Source: Rhabditoides inermis
Lineage: Eukaryota > Nematoda > Chromadorea > Rhabditida > Rhabditidae
Assembly (NCBI GenBank): GCA_963966185.1
Contig: CAWZYM010000301.1
Location: 1,667,501-1,731,500, forward strand
Length of the DNA stretch: 64,000 nt
Direction: 5' to 3'
The number at the start of each line of letters is the position of its first letter. Position 1 is the first letter of the stretch. Positions 12,882 to 24,577 of the stretch are shown piece by piece. Below the pieces are notes generated by a model, which was given only the letters and a program-made list of their open reading frames with translations, was not told where the DNA came from and searched no databases. The translations under genes and the position numbers were made by a program.

Positions 12882-13110
12882 TGCATATAAGCCCTCTCCA
12901 GTAATTATTTCGAGATTTCTCCAGAAAAATACACGTTCTTCTGGAGAGTTCTATGTTTAAATGGTCGATATCAGCGAAAAGTCAAAAACTCTGGCCGAGT
13001 TTCGAACGAGCGGTCAAAAAAAGACGTTTTGAAAAACTGCTGTTTATTGATAGTTGTGTTTTGTGTTATGTTCCTCCTCTCTCATCCGAGATGCCTTCTC
13101 TCGCATCCGA
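12882..13110 (+). repeat. left flank of the minisatellite, inverted relative to 15015-15262
   Basis: From the CCCTCTCCAG motif through the array entry, this stretch matches the reverse complement of 15015-15262, and partly that of 15550-15745. A diverged segment lies near 12900-12960. The shared block includes the start of the 78-bp repeat unit. Confidence 0.85.
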
Positions 13111-14710
13111 GATCCGAGCGGCCACGGCCAGCGGCTGGCGGTGGCCGCTGCCTCCTCTCTCATCCGAGATGCCTTCTCTCGCATCCGAGATCCGAGCGGC
13201 CACGGTCAGCGGCTGGCGGTGGCCGCTGCCTCCTCTCTCATCCGAGATGCCTTCTCTCGCATCCGAGATCCGAGCGGCCACGGCCAGCGGCTGGCGGTGG
13301 CCGCTGCCTCCTCTCTCATCCGAGATGCCTCCTCTCGCATCCGAGATCCGAGCGGCCACGGCCAGCGGCTGGCGGTGGCCGCTGCCTCCTCTCTCATCCG
13401 AGATGCCTTCTCTCGCATCCGAGATCCGAGCGGCCACGGCCAGCGGCTGGCGGTGGCCGCTGCCTCCTCTCTCATCCGAGATGCCTCCTCTCGCATCCGA
13501 GATCCGAGCGGCCACGGCCAGCGGCTGGCGGTGGCCGCTGCCTCCTCTCTCATCCGAGATGCCTCCTCTCGCATCCGAGATCCGAGCGGCCACGGCCAGC
13601 GGCTGGCGGTGGCCGCTGCCTCCTCTCTCATCCGAGATGCCTCCTCTCGCATCCGAGATCCGAGCGGCCACGGCCAGCGGCTGGCGGTGGCCGCTGCCTC
13701 CTCTCTCATCCGAGATGCCTTCTCTCGCATCCGAGATCCGAGCGGCCACGGCCAGCGGCTGGCGGTGGCCGCTGCCTCCTCTCTCATCCGAGATGCCTCC
13801 TCTCGCATCCGAGATCCGAGCGGCCACGGCCAGCGGCTGGCGGTGGCCGCTGCCTCCTCTCTCATCCGAGATGCCTCCTCTCGCATCCGAGATCCGAGCG
13901 GCCACGGCCAGCGGCTGGCGGTGGCCGCTGCCTCCTCTCTCATCCGAGATGCCTCCTCTCGCATCCGAGATCCGAGCGGCCACGGCCAGCGGCTGGCGGT
14001 GGCCGCTGCCTCCTCTCTCATCCGAGATGCCTCCTCTCGCATCCGAGATCCGAGCGGCCACGGCCAGCGGCTGGCGGTGGCCGCTGCCTCCTCTCTCATC
14101 CGAGATGCCTTCTCTCGCATCCGAGATCCGAGCGGCCACGGCCAGCGGCTGGCGGTGGCCGCTGCCTCCTCTCTCATCCGAGATGCCTCCTCTCGCATCC
14201 GAGATCCGAGCGGCCACGGCCAGCGGCTGGCGGTGGCCGCTGCCTCCTCTCTCATCCGAGATGCCTTCTCTCGCATCCGAGATCCGAGCGGCCACGGCCA
14301 GCGGCTGGCGGTGGCCGCTGCCTCCTCTCTCATCCGAGATGCCTCCTCTCGCATCCGAGATCCGAGCGGCCACGGCCAGCGGCTGGCGGTGGCCGCTGCC
14401 TCCTCTCTCATCCGAGATGCCTTCTCTCGCATCCGAGATCCGAGCGGCCACGGCCAGCGGCTGGCGGTGGCCGCTGCCTCCTCTCTCATCCGAGATGCCT
14501 TCTCTCGCATCCGAGATCCGAGCGGCCACGGCCAGCGGCTGGCGGTGGCCGCTGCCTCCTCTCTCATCCGAGATGCCTTCTCTCGCATCCGAGATCCGAG
14601 CGGCCACGGCCAGCGGCTGGCGGTGGCCGCTGCCTCCTCTCTCATCCGAGATGCCTTCTCTCGCATCCGAGATCCGAGCGGCCACGGCCAGCGGCTGGCG
14701 GTGGCCGCTG
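13073..14710. repeat. 78-bp minisatellite, 21 copies
   Basis: Exactly 21 head-to-tail units of 78 bases (1638 bp). Copies differ mainly at one T/C site, in the order TTTCTCCCTCCCCTCTCTTTT; copy 2 has one extra change. Each unit contains two related ATCCGAGAT blocks and a 31-base near-palindrome in which 28 positions pair, starting GCGGCCAC and ending GTGGCCGC. Because 78 is divisible by three and the unit has few stops, both strands show very long open frames (the longest about 610 codons). These are a by-product of the repeat and I do not call them genes. Confidence 0.97.
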
Positions 14711-14737
14711 CCTCCTTTTACCCAGGAACAGACACAA

Positions 14738-14812
14738 AAGTTTGGCCGGGAATCGAACCTGCGAGCGGTGAATGACAGGCGATTGCCTTAGCCATTCGAC
14801 CAAAGTGATAGA
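14738..14812 (-). other. tRNA-like (SINE head or decayed tRNA) sequence
   Basis: On the minus strand there is a box-A-like TGGTCGAATGG, a loop reading CTGTCAT and a box-B-like GGTTCGATTCC. The anticodon stem and T stem do not pair properly, so it is not called as a functional tRNA. It abuts the end of the minisatellite. Confidence 0.45.
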
Positions 14813-15007
14813 TCTGGGGGCTGTCATTTCTCAATGGTGAACAACGAAACGTCAGGCAACGAAACAAAAACTTTCGAAAAAATAACAAGTTAAAAAAAAA
14901 ATTCGCCTCTAACAAGCAAATAGCACCCCTCCCCACACACTTTGCACCGTATGACTTGAAATTTCGTTATTGTTTGTTGAACTTTTTTCGTTATTGTTTG
15001 TTGAAAA

Positions 15008-15072
15008 GGAGGCAGCGGCCACCGCCAGCCGCTCGGATCTCGGATGCGAGAGAAGGCATCTCGGATGAGAGA
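15008..15072 (-). repeat. single 65-bp relative of the minisatellite unit
   Basis: Read on the minus strand, this is one unit lacking 13 bases from the left half of the palindrome, bounded by the same CCTCCTTTT that ends the array. It looks like the unexpanded state. Confidence 0.85.
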
Positions 15073-16038
15073 GATGTACGGTGAACATAACACAAAACAC
15101 AACTATCAATAAACAGCATTTTTTCAAAACGTCTTTTTTTGCCGCTCGTTCGAAACTCGGCCAGAGTTTTCGACTTTTCGCTGATATTGGGCAGTGCTCA
15201 AATTTTGCCAGCAATTACATCATTTCTCTGGACTATTGTGCAAAAAAATACTGGAGAGGGCTTATATGTTTGTTAATGTATCTTGGTTTCTCTTTGAATT
15301 TATTTTAAGAAATGTCTTTTCCGTGTTTCATGAGAAAAGAGGAAGCTACGTTGCTCAGCATCCTTCGTATCTTGACAACTAATAGAGCGTTAATAATGTG
15401 AATTCCGTTTCATTCTTTCGCAGTCTTCCTAGGATGCACCGCACGTTCTGGCTGCTTCTCATATTCTCACTGGTGTCAACTATAACGACAGTATGCCATT
15501 AACTAAACGTATTTCTTAAAATATCTTTTTAGAACATACGCACAAATGTAGAGAAGGCATCTCGGATGAGAGAGATGTACGGTGAACATAACACAAAACA
15601 CAACTATCAATAAACAGCATTTTTTCAAAACGTCTTTTTTTGGCCGCTCGTTCGAAACTCGGCCAGAGTTTTCGACTTTTCGCTGATATTGGGCAGTGCT
15701 CAAATTTTGCCAGCAATTATTCTCTGGACTATTGTGCAAAAAAATACTGGAGAGGGCTTATATGTTTGTTAATGTATCTTGGTTTCTCTTTGAATTTATT
15801 ATAAGAAATGTCTTTTCCGTGTTTCATGAGAAAAGAGGAAGCTACGTTGCTCAGCATCCTTCGTATCTTGACAACTAATGGAGCGTTAATAATGTGAATT
15901 CCGTTTCATTCTTTCGCAGTCTTCCTAGGATGCACCGCACGTTCTGGCTGCTTCTCATATTCTCACTGGTGTCAACTATAACGACAGTATGCCATTAACT
16001 AAACTTATTTCTTAAAATATCTTTTTAGAACATACGCA
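15047..16038 (+). repeat. tandem duplication of a roughly 500-bp segment
   Basis: The segment 15047-15549 is repeated at 15550-16038 with only small differences (a 9-base ACATCATTT block present in one copy, a few substitutions). Each unit runs from the minisatellite-unit remnant through the 5' region and signal-peptide exon of the secreted-protein family. The breakpoint falls inside exon 2, just after ACGCACAAATGTA. Confidence 0.9.
15434..15549 (+). pseudogene. truncated secreted-protein copy (copy 2)
   Basis: Keeps the signal-peptide exon (MHRTFWLLLIFSLVSTITT) and its tag acceptor one base before the ATG. Exon 2 is cut after a few codons by the tandem-duplication breakpoint, so no complete protein can be made. 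Confidence 0.75.
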
Positions 16039-16213
16039 CAAATGTATTCTACGAGTTCGAACACAGTGTGGTAGAGAGAAGAGGATACGAGCTATACAAG
16101 GAACCCTATCAATACAGTCCGGAGACCGACGTGCAATGTGTCATCGAACACTTACTTGTAACTACAAGTATGCCTATGGCGGCTGTCACAAGTCACAAGT
16201 GCGAAAAGATGTA
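15930..16213 (+). CDS. shortened secreted-protein copy (copy 3)
   Basis: The signal-peptide exon joins to a second exon reading NVFYEFEHSVVERRGY and YKEPYQYSPETDVQCV, then a stop at 16211-16213, giving about 80 residues. The YNQTFF and FLPTHPCAND exons of the complete copy were not found downstream. It could be a truncated but expressed protein or a pseudogene. Confidence 0.45.
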
Positions 16214-16727
16214 ATCACATGTATTCGTGAGGCAGGAGCAGCGAACGCGCGGCGAAAAGAAAGCGAGGAAAATGGTGAGGTCATGAGGTGAGAGATGGAC
16301 GGATGAGCACATCTGTGGGAGGACTTTGTCTGGAGACGGTCGTGGATCGACTCACGCAGGAAACGCGGCGTCTCGCGAGAGCCATCATCCACGTCATTCA
16401 CCTCGTCTATGAGAAAGACGGATGGCATGTGAGGTGCTGCAAATCTGCGGGATATGCACAAGACCACAAGGTGGTAGTGGTGGAATAGAAGCGCCATCGA
16501 GTCGCAATGAGTGAGGTTAGCGGTGTTTTCATTTGCCGAATGGTATTCATTGATCTAACAATATGTTAACAGTTATTATTTCTTTTCAAATTCGGTAGTC
16601 GATCGAACAATATTTTCGTGGCGGGAGCTTTGCAGGCTATTTTTCGCGCGCGAGTGACGTCACGGTTTAGGCCAGCTCACTGTCGCCTGATTGTTTACGT
16701 CGGCATTCGGCTCACCCTGTAATAAAG
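16214..16727. other. intergenic region
   Basis: A 66-codon open stretch (16288-16488) lacks recognisable features. The last 100 bases are GC-rich and carry a TGACGTCA at 16655-16662, plausibly the promoter of the next gene. Confidence 0.5.
16655..16662. promoter_or_regulatory. TGACGTCA (CRE-type octamer)
   Basis: Perfect palindromic CREB/ATF-type site 66 bases before the start codon of the coiled-coil gene. The same octamer occurs ten times in the window. Confidence 0.45.
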
Positions 16728-17870
16728 ATGGCTCCGCCTGCTTCGATTCCTGTAAAGAAGACGAAGTTCAAGAGCATCCAGCTCAACAAGGTTGGTTTTC
16801 ATTCTTCATGAATGAACTGCGTTCTGTAGTTGAACTTGAACTGCCAGTAAGCGAGGCGAGGAAGGATTTTGTGTGTTGTTGATTCCATTGCACGTGTTTT
16901 AGGTGAAGGTGGAGGTGGAAAGCGACTCGGATAGTGAGATACAAGTCTTCCCTCCGCTCGTGCCTTCTGTCGCCTCGCCTGGCCGTTCGAGTGTGGCTGC
17001 TGGCCAGTCGACGGGTCCGAAGCCGCCCCGCGCGCCTATTTGCTTCGGACTACTGCCTGTTCTCAGTGGAGGCAACGCCACCCAGATCTCCAACCTGGTT
17101 AGTTACCGTTCAAGCAAGTTCAATAACTTCTGGTTGAATCAGTTTGTGATGTGTTTGTTTTCAGAAGAAGAAGCCTCGCGATCCCAACAACAACAGCAAG
17201 GGCGGCAAGCGGAACAGCCAGGTGCATTCTCCGCAATATCGGTTGAGCCATCAATATTTCAGGATGGTCAGTCGGGCTCGGCTTCTTCCAACGCCAAGGG
17301 GGTGGAGGTAGAGGAGAATGGCGCGTCCGCCGTTGCTTCCCTGCCCGTCCAGACTGCTCCCTCCACTCTCCCCAACAATCAGCTGGTCCCCACCAACAGC
17401 CGCGTCTCCGTCATTGTCAAGGAGGTGTGTGAAGTTCAGCCTCACACAAATTCATCTTCGTTGTGTGCAATGTGCTGACATTTGACTACTGCCTATTTTC
17501 AGAGCAGGGTAGTGAAGGGCCGCCTTCAGCCTGTGCAGCCTGTGCCGGCGGCAGCTAGCGACCACTCGCTAGCCGTGGAAACCATGGTACGCAATTTGTC
17601 ACTATTGTCGATTTATTGATTCCAGATTCTGCCGCTCGTGGAGGCTCGCCGAGAGAACGAGGTGAACATGGAGAAGAACAAGGTGCCAGGAGAGAGTGGA
17701 TGTATATGTGTATGGGGAACCATAGGATGTCCATTTAGTAGTTTTCAAATAATCTATGACTAATCTGATAATGTGAATGTTATTTTGCAGGGTCGAATTC
17801 GTCGCCTGGAAGACGACGTCGACAGGCTGAACAAGGACAAGCAGCGCCTCGAGAAGGACATGGACGGGAG

Positions 17871-17906
<36 letters not shown>

Positions 17907-18129
17907 ACTCGCTCCCTCTCTCTCTCTAACTCGCTCCCTCTCACTTTCTCCTTTTTAAGATCTGAAGAGATCTATGGCGCGTCGCGAGGATCGACTGGAC
18001 AGGCAGATGAACCTGCTGGAGAAGCGTCTGCTGTGCGTGGAGAAGGGTGAGAGGAAGAGGAAGGATAGGAAAAGGGGCGACAGCGACAGCGACGAGGCAA
18101 GGCACGGGCACAAGAAGAGCCGCCACTGA
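16728..18129 (+). CDS. coiled-coil protein with basic tail, unknown function
   Basis: About eight short exons join in frame. The start MAPPASIPVKKTKFKSIQL is followed by an acidic-serine stretch (VESDSDSEIQVF) and a long low-complexity Ser/Pro/Asn region. A C-terminal coiled coil follows (RRLEDDVDRLNKDKQRLEKD, then RLDRQMNLLEKRLLCVEK), ending in a Lys/Arg/Asp/Ser tail (RKDRKRGDSDSDEARHGHKK). The tail resembles nuclear localisation segments. A CT microsatellite (17874-17906) lies in the last intron. The coiled-coil segment begins right after a phase-0 intron following Asn-Lys, as in the gene nested in PLC gamma, suggesting distant paralogy. No family is recognised. Confidence 0.75.
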
Positions 18130-18689
18130 GCGCAACAAGAAGACCCACGTCTTTTACATGTACATACTCATCACATAGCATACTCATCACTGCATCACAC
18201 ATTTGCTATAGATCGTGTATCTACTCGTTTTGTTTCGATTGCTATACATTTCTATACATCTTTTTTGTTGTACACACTATCCCCATTATTTCGCAGAAGT
18301 TTTGTTATATATACTGTTCTTGTTGTAAATATTTGAATAACTGGGAGTTTCCTGTGTTGAATAGAAATGGAGACGTAAGATCGTCGTGTGGTAAGCACTA
18401 CATGAAGTGAAGTGGAATGATGTCATATGCGTGGCCCGTGGCAACTCTCTACAGCGCATGTCGTATCGCCCTCTCCACTGTCGCCGCCGCCGCCGACAGA
18501 CCGAGCCCCTCAGTCTCCATGTCGACGCGGTTCGTCGCCCAGGCATCTAAGGATAGTAGGAAGGAAGTGCACAGGAACTGCGAGAAGCACCCTCATATTT
18601 TGATGTGGCTGTTGTGTGAGAAGCAGTTTATACGTTCACTTTCTTCCTACTAGACCATGCTCACTCATCCACTGCTGCAGGTGGTGCAC
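18130..18689. other. intergenic, with possible upstream exon
   Basis: Contains the 3' end of the coiled-coil gene. A GC-rich stretch near 18417-18550 includes an ATG (18519) followed by STRFVAQASKD. I could not join it in frame to the next gene, whose own ATG follows an acceptor closely. Confidence 0.4.
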
Positions 18690-19541
18690 ATGAACTTGCC
18701 GGAAGTGTCGACTGCGCCTCCTCCCGAAGAGGAACAGGACAGTCAGCCGATTCCACTCAATCAGGTGTGTGTGGCCGAATCACTCAGCGAGTGAGGTGAT
18801 TTGCTGGTTTACAGGACACATCGTCTCTGGTGAATCTGTGTGAGAGCCGCACGATCGCATTCGTGCCTGCCAAGCAGCCGCTGAGGGTGGGGTGCATAGT
18901 TGTCTCCTACCCGCTCTCTTCAGCCCCGCTGCTACTCTGCCTCTCTCTCCTCCGCGGGATCCGCGCGACAGCCAAAGACCGAGAGCGAGCGGGTGCTGGT
19001 CAGTATACTCCTAGTCATTGATTGCATTGACTGTGTGTTAGGCGGCGTTGGCTCTCGCGCTGGACTGCAACAACAACGACACTCGCATGCTAGCCGGATC
19101 GGATGGGATAGACGAGAGGAGCGAGGAGGTGCTCATCCAGGTCGGCTTCCTCCCCCCTCTCCCTCCCAATCCTTCCCTCTCAGGACCTGCTCCGTTCGTC
19201 TTCCCTCCGTCTGTCCCTCGCCGAGCGTCTTGTCTCTTCTCTGGAGGCGTCGGTGGCGGGCCGTGCTCTGCGAGTGAAGATGGAGTCGCACCCTGTGGAG
19301 GAGCTGTGTGTGAAGGAGGAGACGAGGGAGGGGGAGGGGGAGGTGCGACAGCTGGCAAAGATTAAGGCGAGTCACTCTATTGTTGTTGTTTTTTTGCTTC
19401 ATTAAAAGATGGAATCATGAGAAATGTTGTGATGTTTATTTACCTCAAATTTTTGCACAGGTGGAAGAGGATATGGATGAGCTGTGGGAGGAGGTGTTCG
19501 TGAAGAGGGAGAGGAAGATGGAGGATGACGCTGGATGGTAG
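18690..19541 (+). CDS. unrecognised acidic protein
   Basis: Six exons give a protein of about 200 residues starting MNLPEVSTAPPPEEEQDSQP. Recognisable stretches are SLVNLCESRTIAFVPAKQPL, a helix-rich centre (SERVLAALALALDCNNND) and a leucine-rich helix (RSSSLRLSLAERLVSSLEAS). The very acidic C-terminus ends EEDMDELWEEVFVKRERK followed by MEDDAGW. The start is the first ATG after the ctgcag acceptor at 18680, nine bases upstream. No domain or family is identified. It lies 560 bases downstream of the coiled-coil gene on the same strand, a wider gap than usual in nematode operons. Confidence 0.65.
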
Positions 19542-21444
19542 AGGGAGCCTCTCCAATATCTGCACCCACAAGTACCCACCAGCCCTGTTTCTGTACATGA
19601 CTAGATTGTATGTCATCTGTAATTTGCCTGCATTGTACAAACATGCTCTATGCCTTACTTCCATCGGTTTTCCCAATTCGTGTGTGTCAGGTTGTCTATA
19701 GTTTGTCTAATAAAATGTATCGATAGGGAAAGTGCATGTGAACCTACCTAGCCCCTGGTCGTTCTTTTTGTGTCTTGGACCCATTTCTCCCGACACCTTT
19801 TTCACGAGCCAGAAGTAGTCTCCGTCACCTGATCCCGCCTGAAAGTCGAATGACTACTGTGACCCATTTGACAGCCGCCCTCACCCCCCCCCCCTCTCTC
19901 TCTCCCTCTCTCTCTCCCTCTCCCTCGCCTCTCCAGCACGTTTATTGCTGCTTAGAATGCTTCTGCAAAGCTTGTTGATGAGTCAGTGATAGTAACAGGC
20001 TCGTTTGTGAAAGAAGAGATAAGATGGAAATCCGATATATGCTAAATAGTTTCATAAAAAAACTGATTGTGAAATAAGCACAATGTCCAAAACTCACGTG
20101 AAGAAGGAGAAAGTGTTGTTGTGAATTGTCCTTATCACAGATCCACACTCAACCTCCTGTTCTTTTGACAAAATGAATGGGTTTCCTCATCGATACTGAC
20201 CCATTACATTTACTTCGCATGAGCCCTTGTTTTGTTCGCTTTCTAAAAGTGTTCATATTCACGGGTTTTCTCTGTAATGTTATTGAGTCCACTCTCCAGT
20301 GTTTTGTTTCGACACCGGCATCTGTTCCCGGTTCACGGAGGTTTGGTTTGATCGATTCGATTGTTTGTGGGAGAAAACTTCCTCCAATACCTAGTGAGCC
20401 TGTGCGTGTATGTATATATATACTCTATACTCTATGCTCTCATAATTGATCGTTTCCTCCCGGCAACTTGATTTCAGTTGTCACCTGCTCGCTTGTACAC
20501 GTTTCGTTGATCTTGCTTATCGATGTTAGATGATCACTTTTCCCATCCACATTTTCGTACTCACTACTTACACTTTTCGAATCGTCCCAATAAGAACACT
20601 CCGGAATTACCTTAAGAACTCCCGAATACCCCCGAACATTTCGGAATGCCTAGCTAATCCTTCGAAACACTTCGGAATCGCTCCCGAAGAAACTGACCGC
20701 ACCTTTACCAATGACTATGGGTGGTGTCACTCGGTGACCGCTCTTCTCTCTCTTCTTATCACTATCACTGATGTCTGATCAGTGACATCCCCCTCGTACC
20801 TCCTCGCATCCGGTCTCTCCCCGGTACATGTCACTCCTCTCTCCTATCACTGTTTTCTCTCGCCCTTTCTCTCCCTCCCGGGGTGATAAATGGTCAGTGT
20901 ATCACATCGGCTTGTAGCCTATCAAGATGGATCTCTTTGCCGGCGGCGTTTTTTGATCAGCCTGCACCCGCAAAGAGTCTCGGCTTCCGGCCAATACGCT
21001 CCTTCCTTTATAGCTTCCCGGTTTTTGGGACGTTTTATGGCGTTACAACTCTTTTCATGAATTCGTAGCATCCCTTCTTCTCTTTTTCCCTCCCTCGCAT
21101 TCTCTCCTCTGAGTTACAAACACCCCAGGGGTGCAACCCTATCTCTCTCGAACCCTGAACCGCAGTCTACGCAGGTTCATTGTTGTTGGAGTAGAGTGGA
21201 GGAGGGCTGCTCTTCTCCCGCCCGTCACTCATCTCCCCTTCCTTTGTTTTCACTCCGACCACTCTGCCTGGCTCACCTTGCATTCCTATACTCATTTTCC
21301 TCCGGAATTTTCGAGGCTCGAGTTTCGTCACATCCCTATCATTCATCATTCACACACGCACACCTATCGCAGTGCTCGAGCTACAGTATTTTCATTATCT
21401 ACCGTAATCCTACCGTATTCCTGTACTGACCGTCCGCAGCCGGG
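19542..21444. other. 1.9-kb intergenic region
   Basis: Only short unsupported open frames. Features seen: AATAAA near 19709, a C-then-CT run (19876-19925) and repeated CCGAA motifs near 20630-20690. No gene called. Confidence 0.55.
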
Positions 21445-23282
21445 ATGATCTTCCAGGTTCCATTCTACAGTAGCTACACGTCTACCTCACAAGACATGCT
21501 GTCACCTGCGATGCTCAAGTCCTCCCTGTCAAGGCGGTTCGTTGGCTTGTATTGATTATTGATTCAATCATCGATGTATCCCTTCATTGCAGGACGTCCT
21601 TCCGCGAGTCTCGTTCAGCGATGCTCGAACCGGTGGAGGAGTTCCATGTGAGTGCCACTTCATTCTCTTTCCATAGTTGACCATCTTTTACCCCATGTTT
21701 CACGGTTTCACTATTATACACGTAAGTAAATCGCAATCGCGAATCTTTGCATCAATCGTCATCTTTGGTCTGAAACTATATTTGTTTTCGTTACTCAAAG
21801 TCATGGACGTTTCGAAAAAAATTCAATGTGATTCTGATTGTATAAAGGTGTGGAACTAGCGAAGACACCGCATCAATAAATCACCTCGTTTGCAAAGTTG
21901 TTGCACACATTTCTTCTCCATTTATTATTCGATTAAATTTCTTGGAAATAACGTGATTTAGTTTAAATTTTCTTTTTTTCAAGAGAGTTTCAATTTGGTC
22001 AATAGTAGTTACAACTTCATCTGTTACCAACACAATGTCTCGATTCCTCTTCTAGACAAAAAGTTCTTCTCGTCATTCTCACCCAAATTGTACATAGATA
22101 TAGATATCATTAATTGATGTCCTAATCTTTTTGTATTGAATTTTGCAGTATCTTTCCAGAGCACGTTATAATAAATGAGATTTTAGTTTTGATAGGTCAG
22201 AGTTTTGATCAAAACTCTGACCGATAACTATGTCTAATATATAGACTACATATCTAGACTCAATTATAATTAGCCCCTCTTCACCTGGCCAACGTGTTGC
22301 CTCACATCACATCCTTTCTTTTCCTCAAACGCTATTGATCAAAGGTGGATCACTGGTGCTTTCGAGCGTTTTTTCACATGTTTATAGGCAGAGGGTGCGA
22401 AGAGAACACGCCACTCAATTATCCCACTTCACTAACAAGAGATTAACCAGTTCTTTGCATTGTTCTATACTTATGTATTGTATCAATAATCATTTTCCTA
22501 TAGGCGTCTTCGTACGCCTCAGGCCGCAGGAAATCCGCGCCGACCATCGACCCGTTGGAAGAGGAGGAAGAAAGTGGGTTATCAAAAAAAGAAGATAGGC
22601 CGATTAGGCTCGCATTGTGGCAAAATTGAATTTGAGAACTACATATTGAAAGTGAAGCTTATTCAAAAAGTCTATATCAAATATAAAGCTCACATCAGCT
22701 TGCGTATACGAACAAGGTAACAGTAACAGAAACGAGTGATCAAACTGATGAGTTGTGTGTTGCAGTCGCCTCTCTGTTCGGTTCGTCTTCGACGTCTCGC
22801 AAGTCTTCCAACATGTCTCAGTCGAGCTACAAGCGAAGGGACAGCGGGGCAAGCAGGATAAGCATCAGAGAGGAATTGGTAAGGAACTAGAAGATAACTA
22901 TACATAAATACACAATTATATAAACTAACATCTACTCTACTATATTTTCGCTCTCTTTTATCTCAATCGTAGAAATGATATGTATATATCAGATTCGTTT
23001 TCACTTAAAACACTGAATGTTTTGACTCAATGATCTGACGATCAATCAGTTGGTCACGGGTCCAATTTTTATTCGAGATGTACATTCATCACATTAATCC
23101 TTTTGTGACCCATTCAAATGACGCATGTTGTGACAGACGAGTGGGATATATCTGTCACTTCGATATTCTATTTATACTCACTAGTACTACACAGAGTGGG
23201 AGTGAGTGAAAGCCTCCCCCTCTCTCATTTATTGGTCTCTGATGAGATCCAGACTCGTGTCTCGATGTCAGGTGATAGAGCC

Positions 23283-23335
<53 letters not shown>

Positions 23336-24540
23336 GGGGGTAGAAGAAAGAGAGGTGAGAAAAGCTGTGGGTTGTGACCGGCTGATTGATAGTCGGTCCG
23401 GCACAGATCGAAGAGTGAAGAAACCGGGGGTGTGAAGTGGTGTGTGGTGGCCTCAAACTGACTCCCTCGGACTCAGAATGCGTTCCGTTGATACGTTCGT
23501 AGTGATTTAGTAGTGTCTCGTTTCTTATACCCACCGTGACTCTGTCAACCCCCTCTGTCAACTCCAGTAACCAGTAACCTGTCAGCGTCTGTCAGTCAAT
23601 GTGTTGTGTAACACGTTGTCGAAAATGAGTTTCGATCTCTCTCCTCTCGTCCGCTGCAAAAGCCGCCGCGCTGGGAAATGATTGCTTCTTCTTGTGCATC
23701 CCTCCCGTCTGCGCTCTCTCCTTATCCCGCGCTCTCTCCCCTTCTCTGCCCGAAACAAGCCCATTCATCTCGAGATTTCGCCTCCACACACCCCGCGACC
23801 CGCTGGTTACTTTCTCTAAGAGGATCATTTATTGATCTTCCTTATTGCTGTTCGCACTCTCATCTGAACGACTTTCCTTCGTGAACTTTTCGCCGCTTCC
23901 GTGAAACTTCAGTTTTAGAAGTTCTTTACTATCCGACCAATTTTCAAACAACTTTTTACAAACATTTCTTCCTACTTCTGTAACGCATTCGATCCATTCC
24001 CTCCACCTCCCGTGTCCGTGTCCATGTCTCCGTGTCATAACTCCCCCTCTCCCTCTAACCATCTTGTCCTAGATGTTCTCTCCCAAGTCGTCGTTCTTCG
24101 GCACGGCGTCGGTGCTGCAGAAGGGTCTGGAGGAGGAGCGTCGTCGGATGTCGGACGACCGTCGGGGTTCTATGGCGATGGGCCGTCGTCGTAGCAGCGC
24201 GGTGGGGGCGGCTGGCCTGGGACTGGGGGGAGTGTTCGCGACGGCGGCCGCGGAGGCCCAGCTGCCCGGGCAGAGAGTCAAAGTGTGTTCATCTGTTCCA
24301 TTCCAATGTTTCCCTTTGTGCTTGTTCACCTCTAATTGTTAGTTTGTTTCCTAACTATGTAAAGGCTGAGATATGAAATTTATGGGGCAAAATCATAAGT
24401 ATGATTCTTCTACAAATCTCCGTATCAATAATGGCATTTATTTATCGCAGGTCCAGCCGCATCAGTACACAGAAGACCCGACCGTGGCATGGGAGATGCT
24501 CAAGTCGAAGCGACCCGTCAGGGGAGTCAGACAGGTGAAA

Positions 24541-24577
<37 letters not shown>

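Noticed and set aside
13073..14710. CRISPR-like array
   Set aside because: Units are contiguous with no unique spacers, and the genome is eukaryotic.
12953..14791. Very long open frames (up to about 610 codons, both strands) across the minisatellite
   Set aside because: They exist because a 78-base unit repeats in frame. Several frames are open at once, and there is no independent sign of coding.
14738..14812. Functional tRNA next to the minisatellite (Asp-like loop)
   Set aside because: Anticodon and T stems do not pair, and the loop spacing is wrong.
18417..18550. First exon of the gene at 18690
   Set aside because: No GT donor joins it to the next exon in the correct frame, and the ATG at 18690 already follows an acceptor closely.
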